Assembly (NCBI GenBank): GCA_031546845.1 | Contig: JAVBJT010000006.1 | Span: 62,001 to 126,000, forward strand | Reading direction: 5' to 3' | Source of the DNA: Azoarcus sp031546845 | GTDB taxonomy: Bacteria > Pseudomonadota > Gammaproteobacteria > Burkholderiales > Rhodocyclaceae | DNA length: 64,000 nt | Shown: piece after piece, positions 25,844-33,873 of the stretch | Layout: each line of letters begins with the position of its first letter | How positions within the stretch are numbered: the stretch's first letter is position 1 | Program-made: the position numbers and the translations under genes | The notes under the pieces: model-generated | Told to the model about the DNA's origin: nothing | What the model saw: the letters and a program-made list of their open reading frames with translations, nothing else | Database searches by the model: none

Positions 25844-26299
25844 ATGGCCGGGAAATTCATCCTCCAACCCCTGCTCGATCTCGCCCATGAACGCATGGAC
25901 GACGCGGCCCGCCAACTTGGCGAACTGGTCGCCTCCGAGCGCAGCCACCAGCAAAAACTGGAAATGCTGGAAAACTACCGGACCGAGTACTACGATCGCT
26001 TTATCGAAACCGCGCGCAGCGGCATTGGTTCGGACGCCTGGCGCAACTTCAGCGCCTTCATCAACCGTATTGACGAAGCTATTTCCGTCCAGCGCCAAGC
26101 CGTCGAGCAATCCCAAAACCTTACCGCGCAAGGCCAGCAAGCGTGGGTGGTACAACGTAACCGGGCAAAGGCTTTCGATACGCTGGCACAGCGCCATCGC
26201 ACCAATATCGCGCGCGGCGAAGCCCGCCAGGAACAGAAAATGTCCGACGAGCACGCGGCCAAGCGTTTCCGTGACAACGGAGAGGCCGACGGCGATTAA
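25844..26299 (+). CDS. fliJ: Flagellar export protein FliJ
   Basis: 151 residues, almost entirely helical and charged, as expected for the coiled-coil FliJ stalk. The N-terminus FILQPLLDLAHERMDDAARQ and the internal DEAISVQRQAVEQSQNL region match the family. FliJ sits in the central pore of the FliI hexamer, contacts FlhA and helps chaperone recycling. The start follows an 86-base gap after fliI. Confidence 0.9.
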   Translation: MAGKFILQPLLDLAHERMDDAARQLGELVASERSHQQKLEMLENYRTEYYDRFIETARSGIGSDAWRNFSAFINRIDEAISVQRQAVEQSQNLTAQGQQAWVVQRNRAKAFDTLAQRHRTNIARGEARQEQKMSDEHAAKRFRDNGEADGD

Positions 26300-26382
26300 C
26301 CACCCTGCGGCATCGCATACCGCCAATCATGGCGCGAAATTTGCTTTATGCGATGTACGGTACGTCAAAGAGGGCGCCGAGC

Positions 26383-27741
26383 ATGCCAGCCAATACCACC
26401 CCAACCATCTTCTCCCCCGTTTTTTCCTTCACAACCACCGCGGTGGGCGACGCGACGACAGGTCGCGGCCAAAATACCGACGATACGTTCTCGCGCATGC
26501 TGCAAGGGCAAATGAACGTACGCGGCGACACCCGCATGCCCGATCCGAGCCGGGATGCCGCCACCATGCGCGCGCCCGAACCGGAACGCAAAGCACAAAC
26601 GCGGGAAGTGTCGAAACGGGATTCCAATGATCGCGAGCCGGAACGGTCGCGCGAACGCGATCCCATACGCTCCGTCGAGCGCGAACGCTCTGCCGATAGA
26701 GCCGAGCGCCCCGCCGAAAAAATCGATGCCGCCAAGGTAGGCGCGAAAAAAATCGTCAAGGACGCCGCCAGGGAAGCCGTAAAAGACGCCGTGAACGACG
26801 CTGTGGACGCCAACGCGGTAGCGACGGCCGCAAGCGGCAATACGGCAGCGCCAGTAACAAACGCCGAAGGTGCGAATGTCGCGCTTGCCGGTTTACCGGC
26901 AGCCATTGCCGCCCTGGCAGCGAAACTTGCCGGCGCGGCGCAAACGGAAACGGCCACGCCGGAATCCGAGACGATCACGGGCGACGGTAAGAGCACTTTG
27001 CAAGGCATGCTGACGGGCGACGCCTCGGCGAAATCGTCGAATAGCGCCACCGATACGCTCACGCTCATGCAAAATGCGGCAGCCGACGCGGATAAAGCAG
27101 CCAAGGCCGGCACGGCGCCCCAAGCGCAGGTTGCGCAATTTCAAACCCAGATCCAGGCGCGCCCGGATGCCAGCACCCAGTTTGCCGAACGCCAGGCCAC
27201 AGCCTTGCAGGCCATCCCCGGTGAAACATCCGCCGCGAGCCTGAATGGCGCGGCCGCACTGGCTGCCCTGCGTCACCAGACGGGCGTAACACAGGCAAGC
27301 AGCACACCGCAACTGCCGGTCACCACGCCCGCGGGCCAAAGCGGCTGGGCCGAAGAAATCGGCAACCGCGTGACATGGATGGTAGGCCGTGCCGAAAGCA
27401 AGGCGGAACTCGTGCTCACACCGCCAAATTTGGGCAGAATCGAGATTTCCATCAACCTCAACGGCGACCAAACCACGGCACAGTTCGTTGCGTCGACCCA
27501 AGCGGCGCGCGATGCGTTGGAACAAGCATTGCCACGTTTGCGGGAAATGCTGCAACAATCCGGTATCGCCCTCGGCCAAGCCAACGTCAGCACGTCCAAT
27601 GAGCAGCGGCAGGCGGCCGAAAATCAGGGCGGCTCACGTAACAGTGGCCGTGGCAACGGCGGCGCCATCGAGGCGACCGGTGGAAGCGCCGCGCCGGTGT
27701 GGGTCAAGCAACACGACGGGATGGTCGATACTTTCGCTTGA
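26383..27741 (+). CDS. fliK: Flagellar hook-length control protein FliK
   Basis: 452 residues from ATG 26383, chosen because AGAGGG lies about eight bases upstream; in-frame starts 18 and 10 codons earlier are possible. Residues 60-130 are extremely rich in Arg/Glu/Lys, then Ala/Gln-rich. The C-terminal Flg_hook domain is canonical: KAELVLTPPNLGRIEISINL, then ARDALEQALPRLREMLQQSG and LGQANVSTSN. FliK is the secreted ruler that triggers the hook-to-filament specificity switch through FlhB. Confidence 0.93.
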   Translation: MPANTTPTIFSPVFSFTTTAVGDATTGRGQNTDDTFSRMLQGQMNVRGDTRMPDPSRDAATMRAPEPERKAQTREVSKRDSNDREPERSRERDPIRSVERERSADRAERPAEKIDAAKVGAKKIVKDAAREAVKDAVNDAVDANAVATAASGNTAAPVTNAEGANVALAGLPAAIAALAAKLAGAAQTETATPESETITGDGKSTLQGMLTGDASAKSSNSATDTLTLMQNAAADADKAAKAGTAPQAQVAQFQTQIQARPDASTQFAERQATALQAIPGETSAASLNGAAALAALRHQTGVTQASSTPQLPVTTPAGQSGWAEEIGNRVTWMVGRAESKAELVLTPPNLGRIEISINLNGDQTTAQFVASTQAARDALEQALPRLREMLQQSGIALGQANVSTSNEQRQAAENQGGSRNSGRGNGGAIEATGGSAAPVWVKQHDGMVDTFA

Positions 27742-27752
27742 AGAACAGGAAT

Positions 27753-27775
27753 TGGGGCGACTCTGCCCCACTTTT
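27753..27775 (+). terminator. Probable intrinsic terminator/attenuator between fliK and fliL
   Basis: TGGGGC and GCCCCA form a 6-base stem with a 6-base loop, followed by CTTTTCC, 12 bases after the fliK stop. It suggests fliL onward may have its own promoter. A poor sigma-54-like GG/GC pair occurs at 27778-27793, too weak to list on its own. Confidence 0.5.
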
Positions 27776-27834
27776 CCTGGCTTGGCGGGCGCGGCGATTC
27801 CCTGATAATGGCATTATGAAAAAAGGAGAATCGC

Positions 27835-28428
27835 ATGGCGAAAGCACCCGCCAAACCGGAAGCCGCTAACCCGGGAGCGCCCCCCCCGCCGAAAAAAAGC
27901 GGCAAGCTGCTGCTCATCATCGTCATCGCCGCGCTGATATTGACGCTCATCGCCGCCGGCGTGGTCATCCTGCTCCTGCTCAAACACAACAAGGCAAACG
28001 GTAATGACGGTAGCGCGGAACAAACGCCCGCGGCCGCCACCGAACAGGCTCCCATCATCGTGCAAAACACGGGGGTCGACCTTTCCAAGCCGCCGTCATT
28101 CGTAACGCTGGAGCCCTTCACCGTGAATCTGCACGGCGAGAACGATCATTATCTGCAGACGGTAATCGTGTTGCGCACCAACGACCCGAAAACAGCCGAG
28201 AGCCTGAAGGGATTCATGCCCGAGATCCGCCACCGCATCAACCTGCTGCTGTCGAGCAAGCAGCCGTCCGACCTGGATTCGACGGAGGACCGCGAGGCGC
28301 TGGCGACGCAAATTCTGATGCAGTCCAACGAAGCGCTAGGCATTCCTCCCCTGCCTGAACAGCAGAACCGGATTCCCGTAAACGCACCGATACAAGCCGT
28401 GCGTTTCAATTCGTTCATCATTCAGTAG
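27835..28428 (+). CDS. fliL: Flagellar basal body-associated protein FliL
   Basis: 197 residues. A Pro/Lys-rich N-terminus precedes a single membrane helix at about 24-46 (LLLIIVIAALILTLIAAGVV). The periplasmic FliL domain follows, with SFVTLEPFTVNL, a family hallmark, and QTVIVLRTNDPKTAESLKGF. FliL associates with stators around the motor. A strong ribosome binding site (AAAAGGAG) precedes the start. It heads the fliLMNOPQR segment. Confidence 0.95.
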   Translation: MAKAPAKPEAANPGAPPPPKKSGKLLLIIVIAALILTLIAAGVVILLLLKHNKANGNDGSAEQTPAAATEQAPIIVQNTGVDLSKPPSFVTLEPFTVNLHGENDHYLQTVIVLRTNDPKTAESLKGFMPEIRHRINLLLSSKQPSDLDSTEDREALATQILMQSNEALGIPPLPEQQNRIPVNAPIQAVRFNSFIIQ

Positions 28429-28441
28429 CGGAATATCGGCC

Positions 28442-29455
28442 ATGGTCGCGGATTTTCTCTCTCAAGAAGAAGTCGACGCCCTGCTCCGTGGCGTGACCGG
28501 AGAGAGCGACGAACCGGCCGCCGAGACTGGCGGCGAAGGCGGTGGGGTACGCCCCTACAACCTCGCCACGCAAGAACGCATCGTGCGTGGGCGCATGCCC
28601 ACGATGGAGCTGATCAACGAGCGCTTCGCCCGTTATCTGCGCATTGGCATGTTCAACTACATGCACCGTAATACCGAAGTATCGGTGGGGCCGATCAAGG
28701 TGCAGAAGTACGGCGAATTCGTCCGCAACCTGGTGGTACCGACCAACCTCAACCTGGTTCTGGCCAAGCCGCTGCGCGGCACGGGGTTGATCGTGTTCGA
28801 CCCCAATCTGGTCTTTCTGGTCGTAGACAACATGTTCGGCGGCGACGGCCGCTTCCATACACGCGTGGAAGGGCGGGATTTCACGCCGACCGAGCAGCGC
28901 ATCATCCAAGGCATGCTCAACGTCGTATTCACCGAATACGGTAAAGCCTGGGCGCCCGTGTTCAAGCTCGATCTGGAATACGTCCGCTCGGAGATGAACT
29001 CCCAGTTCGCCAACATCGCCACGCCATCCGAGATCGTCATATCGACCAGCTTCATGCTCGAACTGGGCGGCGTTCAGGCGGAAATGTACATCTGCTTCCC
29101 CTACTCGATGATGGAGCCGATCCGCGATGTGCTCTTCTCGACCATGCAGAGCGACCACCTGACCCAGGACAAGCGCTGGATCACGTTGCTGTCGAGACAA
29201 TTGCAAACGGCGGAAGTCGAGCTCACCTGCCAGTTCGGCACGGCCAAGGTCACCTTGCGCGACATCGTCAATATGCGCGCCGGCGATGTGATTCCGCTAC
29301 AGACCTCGGAGCTTCTCCAAGCCGACATCGATGGCGTGCCGATACTCGAATGCCGCTATGGCAGGCAGAACAACCAGTACGCCATCAAGATTGACCGTTT
29401 CCTCGCTTCCGATGAGCCGGAAGCGCCCCAAATCCCCGGAGCCGAACATGGCTGA
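28442..29455 (+). CDS. fliM: Flagellar motor switch protein FliM
   Basis: 337 residues. The N-terminal CheY-P binding motif is intact (FLSQEEVDALLRGVTG), followed by the GGxGG-type middle domain (LVFLVVDNMFGGDGRF; FTPTEQRIIQGMLNVVFTEY) and a C-terminal SpoA domain related to FliN. FliM binds phosphorylated CheY and sets rotation direction. It overlaps fliN by eight bases. Confidence 0.97.
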   Translation: MVADFLSQEEVDALLRGVTGESDEPAAETGGEGGGVRPYNLATQERIVRGRMPTMELINERFARYLRIGMFNYMHRNTEVSVGPIKVQKYGEFVRNLVVPTNLNLVLAKPLRGTGLIVFDPNLVFLVVDNMFGGDGRFHTRVEGRDFTPTEQRIIQGMLNVVFTEYGKAWAPVFKLDLEYVRSEMNSQFANIATPSEIVISTSFMLELGGVQAEMYICFPYSMMEPIRDVLFSTMQSDHLTQDKRWITLLSRQLQTAEVELTCQFGTAKVTLRDIVNMRAGDVIPLQTSELLQADIDGVPILECRYGRQNNQYAIKIDRFLASDEPEAPQIPGAEHG

Positions 29456-29924
29456 TGACGACGAGAACCAAATCACCGAAGACGACTGGGCCGCAGCCAT
29501 GCAGGAGCAGGCTGTCTCCGAAGCCATTGCCGACACCGAATCGGCGCAGGTCGCGGCCGATCTTGCCGCCGCTGCGGCCAGTGGAGAATCGCCCTACCAA
29601 GCCAAACCCGCCAGCCAGTTGTTCGAGGATTTCGGCAGCAGTGGCTCTTCGCCCGGTGCGCTGAACGATTTCGACATGATTCTGGACATCCCCGTTCAGA
29701 TCACCGTCGAACTGGGCCGTACCAAACTATCGATCCGCAACCTGCTGCAACTGGCGCACGGCTCGGTAGTGGAACTGGACGGACTCGCGGGCGAACCGAT
29801 GGATGTGCTGGTCAATGGCACCCTGATCGCCCAAGGCGAAGTCGTGGTGGTGAATGACAAATTCGGCATCCGCCTCACCGACATCATCACTCCTGCCGAA
29901 CGGATGCGCAAAATCCGCCACTGA
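29448..29924 (+). CDS. fliN: Flagellar motor switch protein FliN
   Basis: 158 residues from ATG 29448 (MADDDENQ); the upstream part of the open frame is inside fliM and not conserved. The acidic N-terminus precedes a SpoA domain with IPVQITVELGRTKLSIRNLL and VVVNDKFGIRLTDIITPAER, both diagnostic of FliN. FliN forms the base of the C ring and docks FliH. It starts inside the end of fliM. Confidence 0.96.
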   Translation: MADDDENQITEDDWAAAMQEQAVSEAIADTESAQVAADLAAAAASGESPYQAKPASQLFEDFGSSGSSPGALNDFDMILDIPVQITVELGRTKLSIRNLLQLAHGSVVELDGLAGEPMDVLVNGTLIAQGEVVVVNDKFGIRLTDIITPAERMRKIRH

Positions 29925-29962
29925 TGCGCCGGCGGCGCATCGTGGCATGCGCCCCACGCTTT
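29923..29962 (+). promoter_or_regulatory. Mutually exclusive hairpins at the fliN stop codon
   Basis: Three complementary segments: GATGCGCC at 29923-29930 (covering the fliN stop), GGCGCATC at 29934-29941, and ATGCGCC at 29947-29953 followed by CCACGCTTTTC. Segment 2 can pair with 1 or 3; the 2:3 hairpin is followed by a short T run. The layout is attenuator-like. That is a structural reading only. Confidence 0.35.
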
Positions 29963-30095
29963 TCTCAAAGCGCTCGGACAAAGGCCGATAGCCGGCCGTC
30001 TTGGAATAGCCAGCCTTTTCCCTGTTTAATCCTCGCCTGCCGCCAAACGGGAAAGGCGTAGGCTCGCCTCATCGTCGAGCCTCGTCTTTCTTCCC

Positions 30096-30521
30096 GTGCC
30101 CTCTGCCCGCTTTATCACCCGCCTGCTGCCCACTGCCCTCCTCCCGATGGGCACGGCAACCGCTGCCGAAACACCCCCTACCTCCGAGCTTGCCGCCAGC
30201 ATCGGCCAGATGCTGTTCGGCCTCGCCATCGTCATCGCGGTGCTACTCGCCTGTCTGTGGGTCATCAAACGCCTGTCCGCGCCACGCGGCAGCGCAACGG
30301 CGCTGAAAGTGCTGGGCGCGGTGCCAGTCGGGTCGCGCGAGCGCGTGGTGCTGGTGGCACTCGGCAGCAAGGTGCTGGCGCTGGGTGTCACGCCCGGCAG
30401 CGTGCGCACGCTGCATGTGATGGAGGCCAGCGAATGGCCGGACAACACCGCCGTACCGGCAATCCCATCCGGCAAACAGTTCACCGATTGGCTCAAACAG
30501 TCGCTGGAGCGTAAACCGTGA
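30096..30521 (+). CDS. fliO: Flagellar biosynthetic protein FliO
   Basis: 141 residues, with GTG 30096 as start. A short hydrophobic N-terminus (possible signal sequence) is followed by one clear membrane helix (IGQMLFGLAIVIAVLLACLW) and a cytoplasmic domain containing LKVLGAVPVGSRERVVLVAL, typical of FliO. FliO aids assembly of the FliP-FliR export-gate complex. It is preceded by a 171-base gap holding the fliN-end hairpins, and it abuts fliP. Confidence 0.88.
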   Translation: MPSARFITRLLPTALLPMGTATAAETPPTSELAASIGQMLFGLAIVIAVLLACLWVIKRLSAPRGSATALKVLGAVPVGSRERVVLVALGSKVLALGVTPGSVRTLHVMEASEWPDNTAVPAIPSGKQFTDWLKQSLERKP

Positions 30522-31309
30522 TGCACATTGATCGCCGCTTGCATCATGCCCTGCACATCATCGCGGGACTGGCGCTCGCTCTCGCCTGCGGCGCCGCTTT
30601 GGCGCAAGGCGGCGTTCAGATGCCAGCACTGCCCGGCCTTCCGGCCGTCACCACCACGGCCGCGCCAGGCGGCGGCACGACCTACAGCCTGACCGTGCAA
30701 ACGCTGATGATGCTCACCTTGTTGAGCGTCATCCCGGCGATGGTGCTGATGATGACGAGCTTCACCCGCATCATCATCGTCTTCTCGCTACTGCGCCAAG
30801 CCATGGGTACCCAGACCGCGCCGCCCAATCAGGTTCTGCTCGGGTTGGCGCTGTTTCTTACTTTTTTTATCATGGCGCCGGTGGCCGACAAGATTTATAT
30901 CGATGCCTACGTGCCCATGTCGGAAGGCAAGATCGGCTTCGATCAGGCGCTGGAGCGCGCCTCGGTACCACTGAAAACATTCATGCTCAGGCAAGCGCGG
31001 GAACCGGACCTCAGTCTGTTCAGCGAACTGGCTAAAGTGCCTCCCGTCGAAAAGGCCGAAGACTTGCCGATGCGGGTCGTCATCCCCGCCTTTGTCACCT
31101 CCGAGCTGAAAACCGCGTTCCAGATCGGTTTCATCATCTTTCTCCCCTTCATCATCATCGACATGGTGGTCGCATCGGTACTGATGTCGATGGGGATGAT
31201 GATGATGTCACCGGTAATCGTATCGCTGCCTTTCAAAATCATGCTGTTCGTGCTCGTCGACGGCTGGACCCTGCTCATCGGCTCGCTGGTGCGCAGCTTC
31301 GCCCTTTAG
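30521..31309 (+). CDS. fliP: Flagellar export gate protein FliP
   Basis: 262 residues from ATG 30521, which overlaps the fliO stop (TGATG). A cleavable signal peptide is evident (ALHIIAGLALALACGAALAQ), as in other FliP proteins. Core motifs follow: MTSFTRIIIVFSLLRQAMGT, PPNQVLLGLALFLTFFIMAP and LMSMGMMMMSPVIVSLPFKI. FliP with FliQ and FliR forms the inner-membrane export pore. Confidence 0.97.
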   Translation: MHIDRRLHHALHIIAGLALALACGAALAQGGVQMPALPGLPAVTTTAAPGGGTTYSLTVQTLMMLTLLSVIPAMVLMMTSFTRIIIVFSLLRQAMGTQTAPPNQVLLGLALFLTFFIMAPVADKIYIDAYVPMSEGKIGFDQALERASVPLKTFMLRQAREPDLSLFSELAKVPPVEKAEDLPMRVVIPAFVTSELKTAFQIGFIIFLPFIIIDMVVASVLMSMGMMMMSPVIVSLPFKIMLFVLVDGWTLLIGSLVRSFAL

Positions 31310-31368
31310 TGCCCATCAGTCCACCACCGGCAAACCGGCCCACAAAACACCGCCCCGCGAGGTACGCC

Positions 31369-31638
31369 ATGACTCCCGCCACCGTCATCGATCTTGGCCG
31401 CCAGGCTATCGAAGTAACCCTGCTCATCTCCGCGCCGCTATTTCTCGCCGCGCTAGTCACCGGCCTGATCATCAGCATTTTCCAGGCAGCCACGCAAATC
31501 AACGAAACAACCCTTTCCTTCGTACCCAAGCTGGTAGTGATGTTCATCACCATCGTGCTCGCCGGCCCCTGGATGCTCACCACCCTCACCGACTTCATCA
31601 AACGGCTGTTCGGATCGATCCCGAACATCATCGGCTAA
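31369..31638 (+). CDS. fliQ: Flagellar export gate protein FliQ
   Basis: 89 residues from ATG 31369 (MTPATVIDLGRQAIEVTLLI), with GAGG upstream; the longer open frame begins in non-conserved sequence. Two membrane helices and the motif ISIFQAATQINETTLSFVPK identify FliQ, which surrounds the FliP/FliR pore. Confidence 0.96.
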   Translation: MTPATVIDLGRQAIEVTLLISAPLFLAALVTGLIISIFQAATQINETTLSFVPKLVVMFITIVLAGPWMLTTLTDFIKRLFGSIPNIIG

Positions 31639-31662
31639 GCCGCGCGCACGTCACCCCTCACC

Positions 31663-32457
31663 ATGCTCAGCGTTACCGCGGCCCAACTCGATGCCTGGCT
31701 GGCAGCATTCATGTTTCCGCTTGCCCGCCTGCTCGGGATGTTCGCCTCGGCGCCGATCTTCTCCAACCGTGGCGCCCCTGCGCGCACACGCCTGGCCATC
31801 GCGCTGGGCATCTCCGTCGCGCTGCTGCCGATCATGCCGCCCATGCCGGCGATTCCACCCGCCTCCAACATCGGCTTGCTGATCATGGCGCAACAGATGT
31901 TCATCGGCGTCGCCATCGGCTTCACCATGCGCGTGGTATTTTCCGCGGTGGATATGGCCGGCGCGTTGATCGGTATGCAAATGGGGTTATCTTTCGCCGT
32001 TTTCTTCAACCCTAACGCCGGCGGGCAAACCGCGGTGGTATCGGATTTTCTTGCACTACTCGCCACCTTGCTGTTTCTTGCCATGGACGGTCATCTGATG
32101 ATGATTCACGTGCTGGTCAAAAGCTTCGAATGGCTGCCCGTGGATACGCTACCGGTCAACGCCAATGGCTGGGGCTACATTGCGCGCGCTGGCGCCACCA
32201 TCTTTTCCTCTGGGCTTTTGCTGTCGCTGCCAGTCGTGGCGATGCTGCTCGTCGCCAACGTCGCCCTGGGCATTCTGACCCGCGCCGCGCCGCAGTTGAA
32301 CCTGTTCGCCATCGGCTTTCCGGTTACGCTGGCGATGGGCTTCGTCGGCATGGCCCTCACCATGAGCGCCTTCGGCCCGGTACTGCAGGGCATGTTTGAA
32401 CACGGCTTTGAAATGATCTCGGAAATGCTCGAAGCCTTGGTGCCGATCAAGCCCTAA
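31663..32457 (+). CDS. fliR: Flagellar export gate protein FliR
   Basis: 264 residues, strongly hydrophobic with about six membrane helices. The N-terminal FPLARLLGMFASAPIFSNRG and the later AVDMAGALIGMQMGLSFAVF are typical of FliR, as is ILTRAAPQLNLFAIGFPVTL. It is the last gene of the plus-strand flagellar run; flhB and flhA are not in this window. Confidence 0.96.
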   Translation: MLSVTAAQLDAWLAAFMFPLARLLGMFASAPIFSNRGAPARTRLAIALGISVALLPIMPPMPAIPPASNIGLLIMAQQMFIGVAIGFTMRVVFSAVDMAGALIGMQMGLSFAVFFNPNAGGQTAVVSDFLALLATLLFLAMDGHLMMIHVLVKSFEWLPVDTLPVNANGWGYIARAGATIFSSGLLLSLPVVAMLLVANVALGILTRAAPQLNLFAIGFPVTLAMGFVGMALTMSAFGPVLQGMFEHGFEMISEMLEALVPIKP

Positions 32458-32535
32458 TACGGGTTTGCATTCAACCGGATAACAAGGCGGGGAACCGAAG
32501 ACCGTGCGGTAGCACGACAAGGCGACCCAACGAAG

Positions 32536-32563
32536 TTATACGGTTGAAGGCGAAGCCGTATAA
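32536..32563. terminator. Inverted repeat between fliR and the hemerythrin gene
   Basis: TTATACGG and CCGTATAA form a perfect 8-base stem with a 12-base loop between two convergent genes. It lacks a clear T tract on either strand, so its role as a terminator is uncertain. Confidence 0.35.
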
Positions 32564-32596
32564 GCCTGATCGGCAAGGCTTCCGCCTCCATCGCGT

Positions 32597-33181
32597 TCAG
32601 CCGAGGCCGATCGGCTCGGGTGCGATCTCCAGAATTTTCCGCAGCAGCGCATCCATGTCCTTGGCCGCTTCGCTGCCCGCAATCGGATCCTTGTTTTTAT
32701 TGAAACCCTCCACCAAGGCCGCCCAGTCCTCCTGGGACAGCACATTCGCGGCGAGCGGGAAAATGTTTTTCTCCTCGAGCGTCATGTGCTGCCAGTAAAA
32801 CTGCGCGTATTCCTCCACGGCGGCACCGAACGCCACATCGCTGCCGCCCGTACCGGCAATCACCTGATCGAGCGCGGCCTTCAATTTGCGCATCCGCTCG
32901 CCGCCCCTGGCGTGCTCCGCCTCGAGTTGCGCGATCAACTCGTCGCCCTCTTTGGTTTTCTCTTTCAGCGGCTTGAACAGGAAGCGGTCTTCCGCCGGAT
33001 GGTGCAGCTTTTCCGAATACGTATCGATGTAACGGACGATCGCCTGAAAAACACGAACATCCGTTTTCGCCAATTGCTGCGGCTTCGCCAGATACTCCAA
33101 GGCATGCAATACCGCAGCCAAAGCGCGGTGCTCCTCGGACATGATTTTTATACCTTCGTGCTTGTCTATTTGTTTATCCAT
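32597..33181 (-). CDS. Hemerythrin HHE cation-binding domain protein
   Basis: 194 residues. The four-helix hemerythrin pattern is visible: the first histidine in EEHRALAAVLHALE, then YSEKLHHPAEDRFLF, LEAEHARGGERMRKL, and FYWQHMTLEEKNIFPLA. These provide histidine and carboxylate ligands for a di-iron site. Such bacterial proteins sense or carry oxygen or buffer iron, NO or redox stress. AGGAG precedes the ATG. The neighbouring flagellar genes hint at a link to aerotaxis, but nothing in the protein itself shows that. Confidence 0.88.
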   Translation of the reverse strand: MDKQIDKHEGIKIMSEEHRALAAVLHALEYLAKPQQLAKTDVRVFQAIVRYIDTYSEKLHHPAEDRFLFKPLKEKTKEGDELIAQLEAEHARGGERMRKLKAALDQVIAGTGGSDVAFGAAVEEYAQFYWQHMTLEEKNIFPLAANVLSQEDWAALVEGFNKNKDPIAGSEAAKDMDALLRKILEIAPEPIGLG

Positions 33182-33334
33182 TGTTGTCTCCTGGGGCTCG
33201 ATTGCGAGCAGACCGCATTATCCGACAGACTTGCACGGTCCGCGAGATAGCCTGCCATTCAGCCCTCAACGCCGTTCGGGTATCCGATCCAACTTTGCCG
33301 GAGTAAAAACAAAACCGGCGAAAAAGCTCGGCGG

Positions 33335-33363
33335 CAAAAAAATAAGGCGGTCCGAAAACCGCC
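33335..33363 (-). terminator. Intrinsic terminator of the flg operon
   Basis: On the minus strand GGCGGT and ACCGCC form the stem, followed by TTATTTTTTT. It lies 30 bases after the lipoprotein gene that ends the flgB-flgL run, so it is the likely end of that long transcript. Confidence 0.82.
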
Positions 33364-33393
33364 CCGCCCTGGCTACACGCTTGGGAATATCCG

Positions 33394-33870
33394 CTAAAAC
33401 TCAGGAAACAGGCGCGATTTCACCAAGCGGATTTCACCGTTCGCCACCCGCCGTGCAAAAGGCCGGGAGGGTTCTATACCCTCTTCGTAGCGGACAATAT
33501 CGAAACTGGCATAACCGCCATCCCGCACCATTTTGCGCGCACTGCGCAAGAAAACCTGACGCGCCTCGCCCTCCCCGCCGGTAACGAGCAACTTCATCCT
33601 CAGATCGAGCTGGCGGTGTTCGTCGTCCAGTTGTGTGACCCGAATCTGCCACGCCGGCGCGAAGGGGTCGTAGATCGAATAAGCGATCAGCGCACCAGCC
33701 AGGTATTCCGGCTCGAAATAGCCCAATTCGCTCGCGGTCATGGCCGCGCCAACCACGCCCGCCGCCGCCGCGCTGTAGTCGCGCACAAACACTTCGGCGT
33801 TTTGTTCGTTGATCGAGGCGCACCCCGTCGCCAGGAGCAGCGCAAGCAAGCAGAGAAAGCGCGCGTGCAT
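33394..33870 (-). CDS. Small putative lipoprotein downstream of flgL
   Basis: 158 residues with a lipoprotein signal peptide: a hydrophobic stretch FLCLLALLLATGC, with the lipobox Cys at residue 17. I do not recognise the mature domain; it contains YLAGALIAYSIYDPFAPAWQ and a charged C-terminal half. It begins only 3 bases after flgL, so it is cotranscribed with the flagellar operon and followed by its terminator. A role in the outer-membrane part of the flagellum or in general envelope physiology is possible but not shown. Confidence 0.75.
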   Translation of the reverse strand: MHARFLCLLALLLATGCASINEQNAEVFVRDYSAAAAGVVGAAMTASELGYFEPEYLAGALIAYSIYDPFAPAWQIRVTQLDDEHRQLDLRMKLLVTGGEGEARQVFLRSARKMVRDGGYASFDIVRYEEGIEPSRPFARRVANGEIRLVKSRLFPEF

Positions 33871-33873
33871 GGC

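Noticed and set aside
33330..33342. GGCGGCAAAAAAA as another member of the CGGCAA palindrome set
   Set aside because: It has no inverted second arm and is explained by the T tract of the flg operon terminator on the minus strand.
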